From positions 1-64,000 of the forward strand of contig NZ_PVNG01000030.1 in the NCBI RefSeq assembly GCF_003001935.1: a stretch of DNA of 64,000 nt, read 5' to 3'. The stretch is from Nonomuraea fuscirosea (GTDB lineage: Bacteria; Actinomycetota; Actinomycetes; Streptosporangiales; Streptosporangiaceae). Under the pieces are notes generated by a model. It worked only from the letters and a program-made list of their open reading frames with translations, was not told the DNA's origin and made no database searches. A program made the translations under genes and the position numbers. Shown here piece by piece: positions 15,911 to 24,812 of the stretch (positions within the stretch are counted from its first letter, which is position 1; each line of letters starts with the position of its first letter).

Positions 15911-17254
15911 ATGAGCAACTCCGTGGCATTCATGGTGATGCCGTTCGGCAGGAAACCCACCGGGCGGGTGGACGACGGCGTTCCCGCGGTGGTGGACTTC
16001 GACTTGTTGTGGGAGCGGGTGCACGAGCCGCTGCTCACGGAGCTCGGCTACCGGGCGATCAGGGCCGACAGCGATCTCGGGGCGCTGGTCATCGTGCAGA
16101 TGATCCAGCGGCTGGCCCTGGCGGACGTCGTGATGGCGGACGTCTCGCTGCCGAACTCGAACGTGTACTACGAAGTGGGGGTGCGCCACGCGGCGCAGCG
16201 GATCGGCTGCGTCCTGGTGGCGGCTGCCTGGGCCGAGCCGGTGTTCGACCTGAACCAGATCCGGCGGCTGGCGTACCCGCTGGCGGACGGCGACTGCGGC
16301 GAGCAGGCCGCGGCGGCGGCGAGGGAGCACATGCGCAAGCGGCTGCGCGAGCAGCTGTCGGGGACTTCGCCGGTGTTCGAGGCGCTGCCCGGCTATCCGC
16401 AGGTCTCCGACGGCGCCCAGCTGACGCCGTTCACCACGGCGGTCAACATGCTCTCGGACTTCCAGGCCGACGTCCGGGCCATCCAGCTCACCTCGGACCG
16501 GCGGCAGCGCCAGGAGAAGACGCGCGCGCTGGTCTCCCGTTTCGGCGCCCAGCCGGTCATCCGCGAGTCCGTGGTGCTGAAGCTGCTCCGGCTGATCGAG
16601 GACCACCTCGAATGGGAGGACGTGCTCGCCTACATCGACACGCTGCCCGACGCGCTGCAGCGGCATCCGCCGGTGATCGAGCGCAGGCAGCTCGCGCTGG
16701 CCAGGACCGGCAAGGCGGCGGAGTCGGCCGCCGCGCTGGAGCGGCTCATCGAGCGGGTGGGCCCGTCGTCCGAGCGCATGGGGCTGCTCGGCGGCAGGTA
16801 CAAGGACCTCATGCACGAGTCGGCGGGCGAGACGTCGCGCGACTACCTGGACCAGGCCATCGCGGCCTACGAACGGGGCATGACCCTCGACCTGAACGAC
16901 TACTACCCGGCCTCCAACCTGCCCCGGCTCTACCGGCTGCGCGGCGGCAGGGGCGACGAGGAGCGGGCGGCCGAGGTCGCGACGATCGTCCTAGCCGCGT
17001 GTCAGGCCGGGGTCGAGCACCGGCCCTGGGACGATTGGGCCCTGCCCACCAGGCTGGGGGCGGCGTTCGACAAGGGGGACGTGGAACTGGCGCGCGATCT
17101 GGCGGCACAGATCCGCAGACGGGGCATAACCGACAAGCAACTGAAGACGACCATCCGAGATCTGGAGCTCAGCTTGTCGTTGCAGAAACGGCGCAGGGTC
17201 AGGGCGGGCCTGCGCGGCGTGCTGAAGTCGTTCCGCGCTCTGGGACGGGAGTGA
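15911..17254 (+). CDS. TIR-like/deoxyribosyltransferase-like protein with TPR-like (TRAFs-binding type) C-terminus
   Basis: 447-aa soluble protein. Residues 1-110 form a Rossmann-like domain with FMVMPFGRKP at the start and ADVSLPNSNVYYEVGVRHA at 76-94. Glu88 in NVYYEVG matches the conserved glutamate of TIR-like and nucleoside 2-deoxyribosyltransferase-like domains in conflict systems, so NAD or nucleotide cleavage is plausible. Residues 140-430 are helical repeats (LERLIERVGPSSERMGLLGGRYKDL, YLDQAIAAYERGMTLDLNDYYPASNLPRLYRLRG) resembling the TPR-like TRAFs-binding domain. ATG 15911 is chosen over ATG 15881 because GGGAGGG ends six bases before it. It ends in a GTGA overlap with the SLOG gene. 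Confidence 0.7.
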   Translation: MSNSVAFMVMPFGRKPTGRVDDGVPAVVDFDLLWERVHEPLLTELGYRAIRADSDLGALVIVQMIQRLALADVVMADVSLPNSNVYYEVGVRHAAQRIGCVLVAAAWAEPVFDLNQIRRLAYPLADGDCGEQAAAAAREHMRKRLREQLSGTSPVFEALPGYPQVSDGAQLTPFTTAVNMLSDFQADVRAIQLTSDRRQRQEKTRALVSRFGAQPVIRESVVLKLLRLIEDHLEWEDVLAYIDTLPDALQRHPPVIERRQLALARTGKAAESAAALERLIERVGPSSERMGLLGGRYKDLMHESAGETSRDYLDQAIAAYERGMTLDLNDYYPASNLPRLYRLRGGRGDEERAAEVATIVLAACQAGVEHRPWDDWALPTRLGAAFDKGDVELARDLAAQIRRRGITDKQLKTTIRDLELSLSLQKRRRVRAGLRGVLKSFRALGRE

Positions 17255-17802
17255 GGCGAGTCCTGGTCGTGGGCGGCCATCTGGTGGACCGCCCCGGCCG
17301 CGTCCCGCCGCGCTTCCCGCAGCACCGCGTCGAGGCCGTGACGGCCGCGATGGGCGAGGTCCTCGACGCGTGGGAGGTCGGGCCGGGAACGACCGTGATC
17401 TGCGGCGGCGCGCGCGGCGCCGACCTCATCGGCGCCGGGCTGGCCCTGGAGCGGGGCGCGGCGGTGCGGCTGTGCCTGGCGCTGCCGCCGGCCGAGTTCG
17501 CCCGCCGGTCGGTCGACCTGCCCGGGACCGGCTGGCACGCGCGGTTCGAGGAGGTGCGGGCGCGGGCGGAGGTGGAGGTCCTGCCGACTGGGGCGGCGGT
17601 GGGCGACGAGGTGTTCGTCCTGGTCAACGCGTGGATGGCCGAGGAGGCGTACGCGCTGGACGAGCGGCCGCGGGCGGTCGTCGTCTGGGACGGGAAGACC
17701 GGCGACGGGCCCGGCGGCACCGCGGACCTCGTCGCGCTGCTGGGCCGCGACGACGCCGGAGCCCGCATCCGGATCATCCACCCCGATCCCACAGCGCCCT
17801 GA
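17251..17802 (+). CDS. SLOG-domain nucleotide-binding protein
   Basis: 183-aa protein with a single Rossmannoid domain. It starts VRRVLVVGGHLVDRPG, has the hallmark CGGARGADLIGAGLALERGA (GGARGAD at 52-58), and then alternating strands such as VRLCLALPPAEFA and DEVFVLVNAWMAEEA. This matches SLOG proteins (DprA/LOG-like fold), which bind or process nucleotide-derived signals. GTG 17251 overlaps the upstream stop, so the last two genes are translationally coupled. In such systems SLOG is proposed as the sensor or signal-maker and SLATT as the effector. No nucleotidyltransferase (SMODS/CD-NTase) gene is in the cassette. Confidence 0.75.
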   Translation: MRRVLVVGGHLVDRPGRVPPRFPQHRVEAVTAAMGEVLDAWEVGPGTTVICGGARGADLIGAGLALERGAAVRLCLALPPAEFARRSVDLPGTGWHARFEEVRARAEVEVLPTGAAVGDEVFVLVNAWMAEEAYALDERPRAVVVWDGKTGDGPGGTADLVALLGRDDAGARIRIIHPDPTAP

Positions 17803-17811
17803 CGCCCTGAG

Positions 17812-17851
17812 GCCCCCACGCCCCCACGCCCCCACGCCCCCACGCCCCCAC
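17812..17851. repeat. 8-bp tandem repeat, five copies
   Basis: GCCCCCAC repeated five times in a row from 17812, just after the SLOG stop. A simple, slippage-prone C-rich array; no gene is read through it. Confidence 0.9.
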
Positions 17852-17934
17852 GCCATCATCCGCCCGGCCTCCGGCGTCCCGACGCCTGGCGTCCGCTCGG
17901 GGATCCCCTTTTCCGGTCGGCCGTATTTCCGCCA

Positions 17935-17964
17935 TTGACATCCCCACAAAGCGGACTTTAGCGT
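17935..17964 (+). promoter_or_regulatory. Promoter of the xyloglucan-oligosaccharide operon
   Basis: TTGACA (17935-17940), an 18-bp spacer and TAGCGT (17959-17964) fit the actinomycete vegetative promoter pattern. The start point would fall in or beside the palindromic operator at 17969-17980. Confidence 0.6.
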
Positions 17965-17968
17965 GATG

Positions 17969-17980
17969 CGAAACGTTTCG
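17969..17980. promoter_or_regulatory. LacI-type operator CGAAACGTTTCG
   Basis: A perfect 12-bp palindrome with a central CG step, placed right after the -10 box and 33 bases before the LacI gene. It is positioned to block transcription of the LacI-GH42-GH31-GH1 operon, and the LacI encoded next is the natural candidate to bind it. Confidence 0.75.
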
Positions 17981-18012
17981 ACCCCCGATATCGGCCGCCT
18001 CCCGGAGTCTCC

Positions 18013-19062
18013 TTGCCCTCGATACGTGACGTGGCCTCGCGCGCCCAGGTCGCGGTCAGCACCGCGTCCGCCGCGCTCAACGGCACCCGCCCGGTGGCGG
18101 AGGCGACCAGGCAGCGCGTACGGCAGGCCGCGGCGGAGCTCGGTTACCGCCCCAACCTGCTGGCCCGCGGCCTGCAGAGCAAGCGCACCCGCATCCTGGC
18201 GCTGCTGTTCCCCGCCCCGCACAGCGGTTTCGGGCTGACCGAGATGCGGTTCGCCACAGCGGCGGCCGAGGCGGCCGGCGAGCTGGGCTACCACCTGCTG
18301 CTGTCGCCCGAGACCGGCGACCCGATCGAGGAGCTGCGTCACCTCACCGGCCTCGGGCTGGTGGACGGCGTGGTGCTGATGGAGGTCAGCCTCGACGACG
18401 CGCGGGTGGAGTTCCTGCTGGAGGCCGGGGTGCCGTTCAGCATGATCGGGCGGACCCGCGAGCCGGGCCCGATCGACCACGCCGACATCGACTTCGCCGC
18501 CACCGCCGGGGACGCCGTGGCGCACCTGGCCGGGCTCGGGCATCGCAAGCTGGCCTTCTTCAACCTCTCGACCGGCACGTACGCGGCCCAGTACGGCCCC
18601 GCGATCAGGGCGGGCGAGGAGTTCGCCGCCGCCGCCCGCGCCGCGGGCCTGGCGTACGTGGACGACTACCGCCCCGGCTCGGCCGAGGAGGGCGGGCAGG
18701 CGTTCGAGCGGCTGATCGAGGCGCATCCGGACGTGACGGCGCTGGCCGTGATGGACGACCACGCCGCGGTCGGCGTGATCGCGGCCGTGGCGCGGCGCGG
18801 CTGGCGCATCCCCCGCGATCTGACGCTGATGCTGGTGCTCTCCTCGGCCAGGGTCGCCGAGATGTTCCACCCCCGGCTGACCACGATGGAGCCGCCCAGC
18901 GCCGAGCTCGGCCGGCTGGGGGCGCGGATGCTCATCGACCGGTTGCGGGGCGACGTGCCGCCACAGGGACGGCTCATGCCCTGCCGGCTGGTGCCCGGGG
19001 ACAGCTCAGGGCCGCCACGGGACAGTACGGCGCGGAAGGAAACAGGGGGAATGGGTTCATGA
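18013..19062 (+). CDS. LacI-family repressor of the xyloglucan-oligosaccharide operon
   Basis: 349-aa regulator starting at TTG 18013, six bases after GGAG. Helix-turn-helix: SIRDVASRAQVAVSTASAAL, then the hinge ELGYRPNLLARGLQSKRT. The effector domain carries VDGVVLMEVSLDDARVEFL, FSMIGRTREPGPIDHADID and the C-terminal FHPRLTTMEPPSAELGRLGARML. It is the first gene of the operon, and its stop overlaps the GH42 start (ATGA). The ligand is probably a galactose- or xylose-bearing oligosaccharide or isoprimeverose, inferred from the enzymes it precedes. Confidence 0.88.
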   Translation: MPSIRDVASRAQVAVSTASAALNGTRPVAEATRQRVRQAAAELGYRPNLLARGLQSKRTRILALLFPAPHSGFGLTEMRFATAAAEAAGELGYHLLLSPETGDPIEELRHLTGLGLVDGVVLMEVSLDDARVEFLLEAGVPFSMIGRTREPGPIDHADIDFAATAGDAVAHLAGLGHRKLAFFNLSTGTYAAQYGPAIRAGEEFAAAARAAGLAYVDDYRPGSAEEGGQAFERLIEAHPDVTALAVMDDHAAVGVIAAVARRGWRIPRDLTLMLVLSSARVAEMFHPRLTTMEPPSAELGRLGARMLIDRLRGDVPPQGRLMPCRLVPGDSSGPPRDSTARKETGGMGS

Positions 19063-21068
19063 CGGAACGGCTGGGCATGCACACGCTCACCGAGGGGCGC
19101 GGGCTGCTGTTCGGCGGTGACTACAACCCGGAGCAGTGGCCGGAGGAGGTCTGGGCCGAGGACGCCGAGCTGATGCGGGCGGCCGGGGTCAACCTGGTCA
19201 CGGTCGGGGTGTTCAGCTGGGCCCGGCTGGAGCCCGAGCCGGGCCGGCACGACTTCGGCTGGCTGGACCGGGTGCTCGACCTGATGGCCGCGAACGGCAT
19301 CGCGGTCGACCTGGCCACCCCGACCGCCTCACCGCCGCCCTGGCTGGGGCACCGGTGGCCGGAGACGCTGCCGGTGGACGAGGGCGGGCACCGTCTCTGG
19401 TACGGCTCGCGCAACCAGTTCTGCCCCTCCTCCCCCGTCTACCGCGAGCGGGCCCTGGCCATCGCCGGCGCGCTGGCCGACCGGTACGCCGGCCATCCGG
19501 CGCTGGCGCTGTGGCACGTGGGCAACGAACTGGGCGAGGTCTGCCACTGCGACGTGTCGGCCGAGGCGTTCCGCGGCTGGCTGCGGGCGCGGTACGGCGA
19601 TCTCGGCACGCTCAACGAGGCGTGGGGCACCACGTTCTGGAGCCAGGGATACGGCGACTGGGCGGAGGTCCTGCCGCCGCGGCGGGCCCCGTACATCGTC
19701 AATCCGTCGCAGCGGCTCGACTGGTGGCGGTTCAGCTCGGACGCGCTGCTCGGCCACTTCCGCGCCGAACGCGACGTGCTGCGGGAGCGCACGCCCGGCA
19801 TTCCGGTCACGACGAACTTCATGGGGTTCTTCAAGCGGGCGGACTACTGGTCGTTCGCGGCGCAGGAGGACGTGGTCGCCAACGACTGGTATCCGGAGCC
19901 GGGCGACCCCCTGTCCCCCGCCAGGACGGCGCTCACCCACGACCTCATGCGCGGCCTGGCGGGCGGACGGCCCTGGATGCTGATGGAGCAGTCGACCAGC
20001 GCCGTCAACTGGCGTCCGCACAACCTGCCCAAGCCGCCCGGCCAGTTCCGGCTGGAGTCGCTGCAGGCGGTCGCCCGCGGCGCGGACGGGCTGTGCTACT
20101 TCCAGTGGCGGGCCTCGCGCTTCGGCGCCGAGCGCTTCCACGCCGCGATGGTGCCGCACGCGGGCGCGGACACGCGGCTGCACGCCGAGGTGCGCGCGCA
20201 CGGGCAGGAACTACGCGGGCTGGCCGGGCTGGCGGGCGAGCCGGTGCCGGCGCGGGTGGCGATGGTGTTCGGCTGGGAGAACTGGTGGGCGCTGGAGGAG
20301 CGCGGGCGGCCCAGCGACCGGCTCAACGCCGTGGACCAGCTGCTCGCCTACTACGTGCCGTTCTTCGAGCGCGGGGTGAGCGTGGACGTGGTGCCGCCGT
20401 CGGCGGACCTGTCGTCGTACGCGCTGGTGGTGGTGCCGAACCTGTTCCTCGTCGCGGACGAGGACGCGCGGGCGCTGTCGGCGTACGTGCGCGGCGGCGG
20501 CGTGCTGGTGGTCGGGCCGTTCTCCGGGGTGGTCGATCCGCGCGGGCACGTGCGCACCGGGCCCTTCCCAGCGCCGCTGCGCGAGGTGCTGGGCGCCGCC
20601 GGCGAGGAGTGGCTGCCCGCGCCGGACGACCGGCCGGTGCGCTGCCGGTGGAGCGGCGGCGCCGAGTTCACCGCGAGCACGTGGACCGAGCTGCTGCGCG
20701 CCGAGGGCGCCGAGGTGGTGGCCGAGTTCACCGAGGGCGACCTCGCGGGCCGCCCCGCCGTCACCCGCCACCGCGCCGGGAACGACGGCGTCGCCTGGTA
20801 CGTGGGCACCATGCCCGAGCCCGCCGCCCTCGGCGCCCTCGCCGCGCGGGTGCTGGCCGACGCGGGCGTGGAGGGAGCGGTGCCGGACCTGCCGCCCGGC
20901 GTCGAGGCCGTGCGCCGGGGCGAGGTCCTGTTCCTGCTGAACCACGGCGCCACCACCGTACGGGTGCCGGTCCAGGACGCGGCCGAGGACCTGCTGACCG
21001 GCACGCCCGCGCGGGAGGCCGTCACGCTCGCCCCCCGCGCGGTCGCCGCGCTGCGCCGCCGGCCCTGA
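19059..21068 (+). CDS. GH42 beta-galactosidase
   Basis: 669-aa cytoplasmic (no signal) retaining beta-galactosidase. Domain A is the TIM barrel (about 10-390) starting with GGDYNPEQWP. The acid/base is Glu157 in HVGNELGE and the nucleophile is Glu310 in MLMEQSTSAVNW. Cys122, Cys162 and Cys164 match members of the zinc-binding cysteine cluster of GH42. A trimerisation domain (about 395-600) and a small beta domain follow, giving the usual length. In this operon its task would be to remove galactose caps from imported xyloglucan oligosaccharides. A second GH42 is encoded at 28674. Confidence 0.93.
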   Translation: MTERLGMHTLTEGRGLLFGGDYNPEQWPEEVWAEDAELMRAAGVNLVTVGVFSWARLEPEPGRHDFGWLDRVLDLMAANGIAVDLATPTASPPPWLGHRWPETLPVDEGGHRLWYGSRNQFCPSSPVYRERALAIAGALADRYAGHPALALWHVGNELGEVCHCDVSAEAFRGWLRARYGDLGTLNEAWGTTFWSQGYGDWAEVLPPRRAPYIVNPSQRLDWWRFSSDALLGHFRAERDVLRERTPGIPVTTNFMGFFKRADYWSFAAQEDVVANDWYPEPGDPLSPARTALTHDLMRGLAGGRPWMLMEQSTSAVNWRPHNLPKPPGQFRLESLQAVARGADGLCYFQWRASRFGAERFHAAMVPHAGADTRLHAEVRAHGQELRGLAGLAGEPVPARVAMVFGWENWWALEERGRPSDRLNAVDQLLAYYVPFFERGVSVDVVPPSADLSSYALVVVPNLFLVADEDARALSAYVRGGGVLVVGPFSGVVDPRGHVRTGPFPAPLREVLGAAGEEWLPAPDDRPVRCRWSGGAEFTASTWTELLRAEGAEVVAEFTEGDLAGRPAVTRHRAGNDGVAWYVGTMPEPAALGALAARVLADAGVEGAVPDLPPGVEAVRRGEVLFLLNHGATTVRVPVQDAAEDLLTGTPAREAVTLAPRAVAALRRRP

Positions 21069-21085
21069 CACGAGAACGGATCGAG

Positions 21086-23365
21086 ATGAAGTTCAAAGAC
21101 GGCTACTGGCGGATGCGTCCAGGAGTCCGGGCCGACTACGCCACCAGCGCGCACGACGTGACGGCCGAGCCGGAATCGCTCCGGATCCTCGCCCCGACCA
21201 GGGAGATCCTCCGCCGCGGCAACACCATCGACGGGCCGGTCCTGCGGGTGGACCTGTCCGCGCCGATGCCGGACGTCGTCCGCGTCCGCGTGACGCACCT
21301 GGCCGGATCGGTGCCCGCCGCCCCCGTGTTCGAGGTGCGGGACGACCACCCCGGCGTCGAGATCTCCGTGGACACCGAACGGGCGAGCCTGACCAGCGGC
21401 GCCCTCACCGTCCGCGCCGGCCGGGACGCGCCCTGGGACCTGTCCTTCAGCGCCGGCGGACGCGAGCTGACCCGCAGCGCGGGCAAGAGCCTGGGCGTCA
21501 TGCACGACCAGGACTCCCGTCACTTCATGGTCGAGCAGCTGCGGCTGAGCGCCGGCGAGCTCGTCTACGGCCTCGGCGAGCGCTTCGGCCCCCTCGTGCG
21601 CAACGGCCAGTCCGTCGACATCTGGAACGAGGACGGCGGCACCAGCAGCGAGATCGCCTACAAGAACGTGCCCTTCTACCTGACCGACCGGGGCTACGGG
21701 GTGTTCGTCAACCATCCCGGCCGGGTGTCGTTCGAGGTCGGGTCGGAGAGCGTGTCACGGGTGCAGTTCAGCGTCGAGGGCCACGACCTGGAGTACCTCG
21801 TCGTGTACGGGCCGACGCCCGCCGACGTCCTGCGCCGCTACACCGCGCTGACCGGCCGGCCCGCGCTGCCGCCCGCCTGGTCGTTCGGGCTGTGGCTGTC
21901 CACCTCGTTCACCACCGACTACGACGAGGCCACGGTGACGTCGTTCGTGGACGGGATGGCCGAGCGGGACCTGCCGCTCAGCGTCTTCCACTTCGACTGC
22001 TTCTGGATGCGGCGGTACCGGTGGTGCGACTTCGAGTGGGACCCCGAGGTCTTCCCCGACCCCGAGGGGATGCTGCGCCGGCTCAAGGAGCGCGGGCTGC
22101 GCGTGTGCGTGTGGATCAACCCGTACATCGCGCAGGCGTCGGCGCTGTTCGACGAAGGGGCGGCGGCGGGGCACCTGCTGCGCCGGCCGGACGGCACGGT
22201 CTGGCAGGATGACCACTGGCAGGCGGGCCGGGCCCTGGTGGACTTCACCTCGCCCGCCGCCCGCGAGTGGTACGCGGGCAAACTGCGAGGGCTCCTCGAC
22301 ATGGGGGTGGACGCGTTCAAGACCGACTTCGGCGAGCGCATCCCGACCGACGTCGCCTACGCCGACGGCTCCGACCCGGAGCGGATGCACAACTACTACA
22401 GCCTGATCTACAACCAGACCGTCCACGACGTGCTGGCCGAGCGGCGCGGCGCCGCCGAGGCGGTGCTGTTCGCGCGCTCGGCCACGGTCGGCGGGCAGCG
22501 GCTGCCGGTGCACTGGGGCGGCGACTGCGAGTCCACGTTCGAGGCGATGGCCGAGTCGCTGCGCGGCGGGCTGTCGCTGGGCCTGGGCGGATTCGGCTTC
22601 TGGAGCCACGACATCGGCGGCTTCGAGGGCCGTCCCGACCCGGCCGTGTTCAAGCGGTGGGTGGCGTTCGGGCTGCTGTCCTCGCACAGCCGGCTGCACG
22701 GGAGCGGCTCCTACCGGGTGCCGTGGCTGTTCGACGAGGAGTCGGTGGACGTGCTGCGCGCCTTCACCCGGCTGAAGGCGCGGCTGATGCCCTACCTGTA
22801 CGGCGCCGCCGTGCAGGCCACCGAGGAGGGCCTGCCGATGATGCGGGCGATGCCGCTGGCCTTCCCCGATGACCCGGCCTGCTCCCACCTGGACGCCCAG
22901 TACCTGCTCGGCCCGGACCTGCTGGTGGCGCCGGTGCTGTCGGCGGAGGGCGAGGTCTCCTACTACGTGCCCGCGGGCACGTGGACCCGGCTGCTCGACG
23001 GGGAGCGCGTCACCGGGCCGGGGTGGCGGACCGAGCGGCACGGGTTCGACAGCCTGCCGCTGCTGGTCCGGCCGGGCGCGGTGATCGCGACCGGCGCCCG
23101 CGACGACCGGCCCGACTACGACTACGCCGGCGGCGTCACCCTCACCGCCTACGAGCTCGCCGACGGCGAGGTCGCCACCGTCACCGTTCCCGCACCCGAC
23201 GGCCGCCCCGCGGCCGTGTTCGAGGTGTCCCGGGCCGGCTCGCGCCTGCGCGCCCGCCGTATCGAGGGCGCTCCCGCCCCCTGGAACCTGCGCCACGCCG
23301 GGACACACGCCGCCGCGGCGCCCGGGACCGACCACATCGAGATCAGCCTCAGCGCCAAGGAGTGA
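21086..23365 (+). CDS. yicI: GH31 alpha-xylosidase (YicI-like)
   Basis: 759-aa retaining glycosidase, close to the length of E. coli YicI (772 aa). The start MKFKDGYWRMRPGV is typical of YicI. The nucleophile is Asp414 in FKTDFGERIP and the acid/base is Asp480 in HWGGDCES, almost the same numbers as in YicI. FHFDCFWMRRYRWCDFEWD is the YicI-type loop that favours xylose over glucose. It would release alpha-1,6-xylose from the non-reducing end of xyloglucan oligosaccharides. ATG 21086 is the first start after the GH42 stop, with a modest GAACGGA upstream. Followed after one base by the GH1 gene. Confidence 0.93.
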   Translation: MKFKDGYWRMRPGVRADYATSAHDVTAEPESLRILAPTREILRRGNTIDGPVLRVDLSAPMPDVVRVRVTHLAGSVPAAPVFEVRDDHPGVEISVDTERASLTSGALTVRAGRDAPWDLSFSAGGRELTRSAGKSLGVMHDQDSRHFMVEQLRLSAGELVYGLGERFGPLVRNGQSVDIWNEDGGTSSEIAYKNVPFYLTDRGYGVFVNHPGRVSFEVGSESVSRVQFSVEGHDLEYLVVYGPTPADVLRRYTALTGRPALPPAWSFGLWLSTSFTTDYDEATVTSFVDGMAERDLPLSVFHFDCFWMRRYRWCDFEWDPEVFPDPEGMLRRLKERGLRVCVWINPYIAQASALFDEGAAAGHLLRRPDGTVWQDDHWQAGRALVDFTSPAAREWYAGKLRGLLDMGVDAFKTDFGERIPTDVAYADGSDPERMHNYYSLIYNQTVHDVLAERRGAAEAVLFARSATVGGQRLPVHWGGDCESTFEAMAESLRGGLSLGLGGFGFWSHDIGGFEGRPDPAVFKRWVAFGLLSSHSRLHGSGSYRVPWLFDEESVDVLRAFTRLKARLMPYLYGAAVQATEEGLPMMRAMPLAFPDDPACSHLDAQYLLGPDLLVAPVLSAEGEVSYYVPAGTWTRLLDGERVTGPGWRTERHGFDSLPLLVRPGAVIATGARDDRPDYDYAGGVTLTAYELADGEVATVTVPAPDGRPAAVFEVSRAGSRLRARRIEGAPAPWNLRHAGTHAAAAPGTDHIEISLSAKE

Positions 23366-23366
23366 C

Positions 23367-24758
23367 ATGACCGCCTTCCCCGAGAACTTCGTGTGGGGCA
23401 CCGCCACCGCCGCCTACCAGGTCGAGGGAGCCTGGAACGAGGACGGCCGCGGGCCGTCCGTCTGGGACACCTTCTCCCACACGCCGGGCCTGGTGGCGCA
23501 CGGCGACACCGGTGACGTGGCCTGCGACCACTACCATCGGCTGGAGGAGGACCTCGACCTGCTCGGCGCGCTCGGCGTCGGGGCCTACCGCTTCTCCATC
23601 TCCTGGCCGCGCGTGCAGCCGGGCGGCCGCGGCGCGGTGAACGCGCCCGGCCTGGACTTCTACCAGCGGCTGGTGGACGGGCTGCTGGCCAGGGACATCG
23701 CCCCGGTGGCCACGCTCTACCACTGGGACCTGCCGCAGGAGCTGGAGGACGCGGGCGGCTGGCCCGAGCGCGACACCGCGGCCCGCTTCGGCGAGTACGC
23801 CCGCCTCATGGGCGAGGCGCTGGGCGACCGCGTGCGGACGTGGATCACGCTGAACGAGCCGTGGTGCTCGGCCTACCTGGGTTACGCCTCCGGCGTGCAC
23901 GCCCCGGCCAGGACCGACCCCGCCGCCGCGCTGGCCGCCGTGCACCACCTGAACCTGGGCCACGGCCTGGCCGTCCAGGCGCTGCGCTCGACCGCGGCCA
24001 AGGACGCGCAGATGTCCGTCACCCTCAACCTGCACCACGTGCGCGGCGTCTCCGATCGGGACGCCGACGCGGTCCGCCGCGCGGACGGGCTGGCCAACCG
24101 GGCCTTCCTCGGCCCGATGCTGGAGGGCGCCTACCCGCGCGACCTGATCGCCGACACCGCCGCGGTGACCGACTGGTCGTTCGTCCGCGACGGCGACGAG
24201 GCCACCGCCTGCCAGCCGCTGGACGTGCTCGGCGTCAACTACTACAACCCCACTCTGGTACGCGCCTGGGACGGTTCGAGCGCCAGGGAGACCGCCGACG
24301 GGCACCAGGACGGGGCCGCGTCGCCGTGGATCGCGTGCGAGGACGTCGAGTTCGTCCAGCAGCCGGGGCCGTACACCGAGATGGGCTGGAACATCGACGA
24401 GACCGGGCTGACCGAGCTGCTGCTGCGGCTGCACCGCGACTACCCGGACCTGCCCACGATGATCACCGAGAACGGCGCCGCCTTCCCCGACCCCGTCTCC
24501 TCCGACGGGCTCGTGCACGACGCCGACCGCGTCGACTACCTGCACCGCCACCTGAGCGCCGTGAGCGAGGCCATCGCGGGCGGGGCGGACGTGCGGGGGT
24601 ACTTCGTGTGGTCGCTGATGGACAACTTCGAGTGGGCCCACGGGTACGCCAAGCGGTTCGGCATCGTCCGCGTGGACCGCGACACGCTGGATCGGAGCTG
24701 GAAGGACAGCGCCCACTGGTACCGCGATGTGGTCGCCGCCAACAAGCTGCCGGGCTGA
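23367..24758 (+). CDS. GH1 beta-glucosidase
   Basis: 463-aa cytoplasmic TIM-barrel glycosidase. It starts FPENFVWGTATAAYQVEGAW, with acid/base Glu164 in TLNEPWC and nucleophile Glu368 in ITENGAAF, plus the GH1 aglycone-site phrase DNFEWAHGYAKRFG near the end. It would hydrolyse the beta-1,4-glucose backbone of cello- or xyloglucan fragments once xylose is removed. It starts one base after the alpha-xylosidase stop, so the two are coupled. It is the last gene of the operon; its stop lies inside a 13-bp tandem repeat. Confidence 0.93.
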   Translation: MTAFPENFVWGTATAAYQVEGAWNEDGRGPSVWDTFSHTPGLVAHGDTGDVACDHYHRLEEDLDLLGALGVGAYRFSISWPRVQPGGRGAVNAPGLDFYQRLVDGLLARDIAPVATLYHWDLPQELEDAGGWPERDTAARFGEYARLMGEALGDRVRTWITLNEPWCSAYLGYASGVHAPARTDPAAALAAVHHLNLGHGLAVQALRSTAAKDAQMSVTLNLHHVRGVSDRDADAVRRADGLANRAFLGPMLEGAYPRDLIADTAAVTDWSFVRDGDEATACQPLDVLGVNYYNPTLVRAWDGSSARETADGHQDGAASPWIACEDVEFVQQPGPYTEMGWNIDETGLTELLLRLHRDYPDLPTMITENGAAFPDPVSSDGLVHDADRVDYLHRHLSAVSEAIAGGADVRGYFVWSLMDNFEWAHGYAKRFGIVRVDRDTLDRSWKDSAHWYRDVVAANKLPG

Positions 24759-24790
24759 CCTACTGGGCTGACCTACTGCGCTGATCCACT
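24752..24790. repeat. 13-bp tandem repeat spanning the GH1 stop codon
   Basis: GGGCTGACCTACT at 24752 and 24765, then a diverged copy at 24778-24790. The first copy contains the TGA stop of the GH1 gene. A small slippage duplication at an operon end. Confidence 0.85.
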
Positions 24791-24812
24791 GGGCCGGCCC
24801 GGCGCGAGGGGG

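Noticed and set aside
19136..21085. Long open frame running through the beta-galactosidase in another frame
   Set aside because: It is an Arg/Gly-rich shadow of the GH42 gene caused by high GC; only its end from 21086 is a real gene (alpha-xylosidase).
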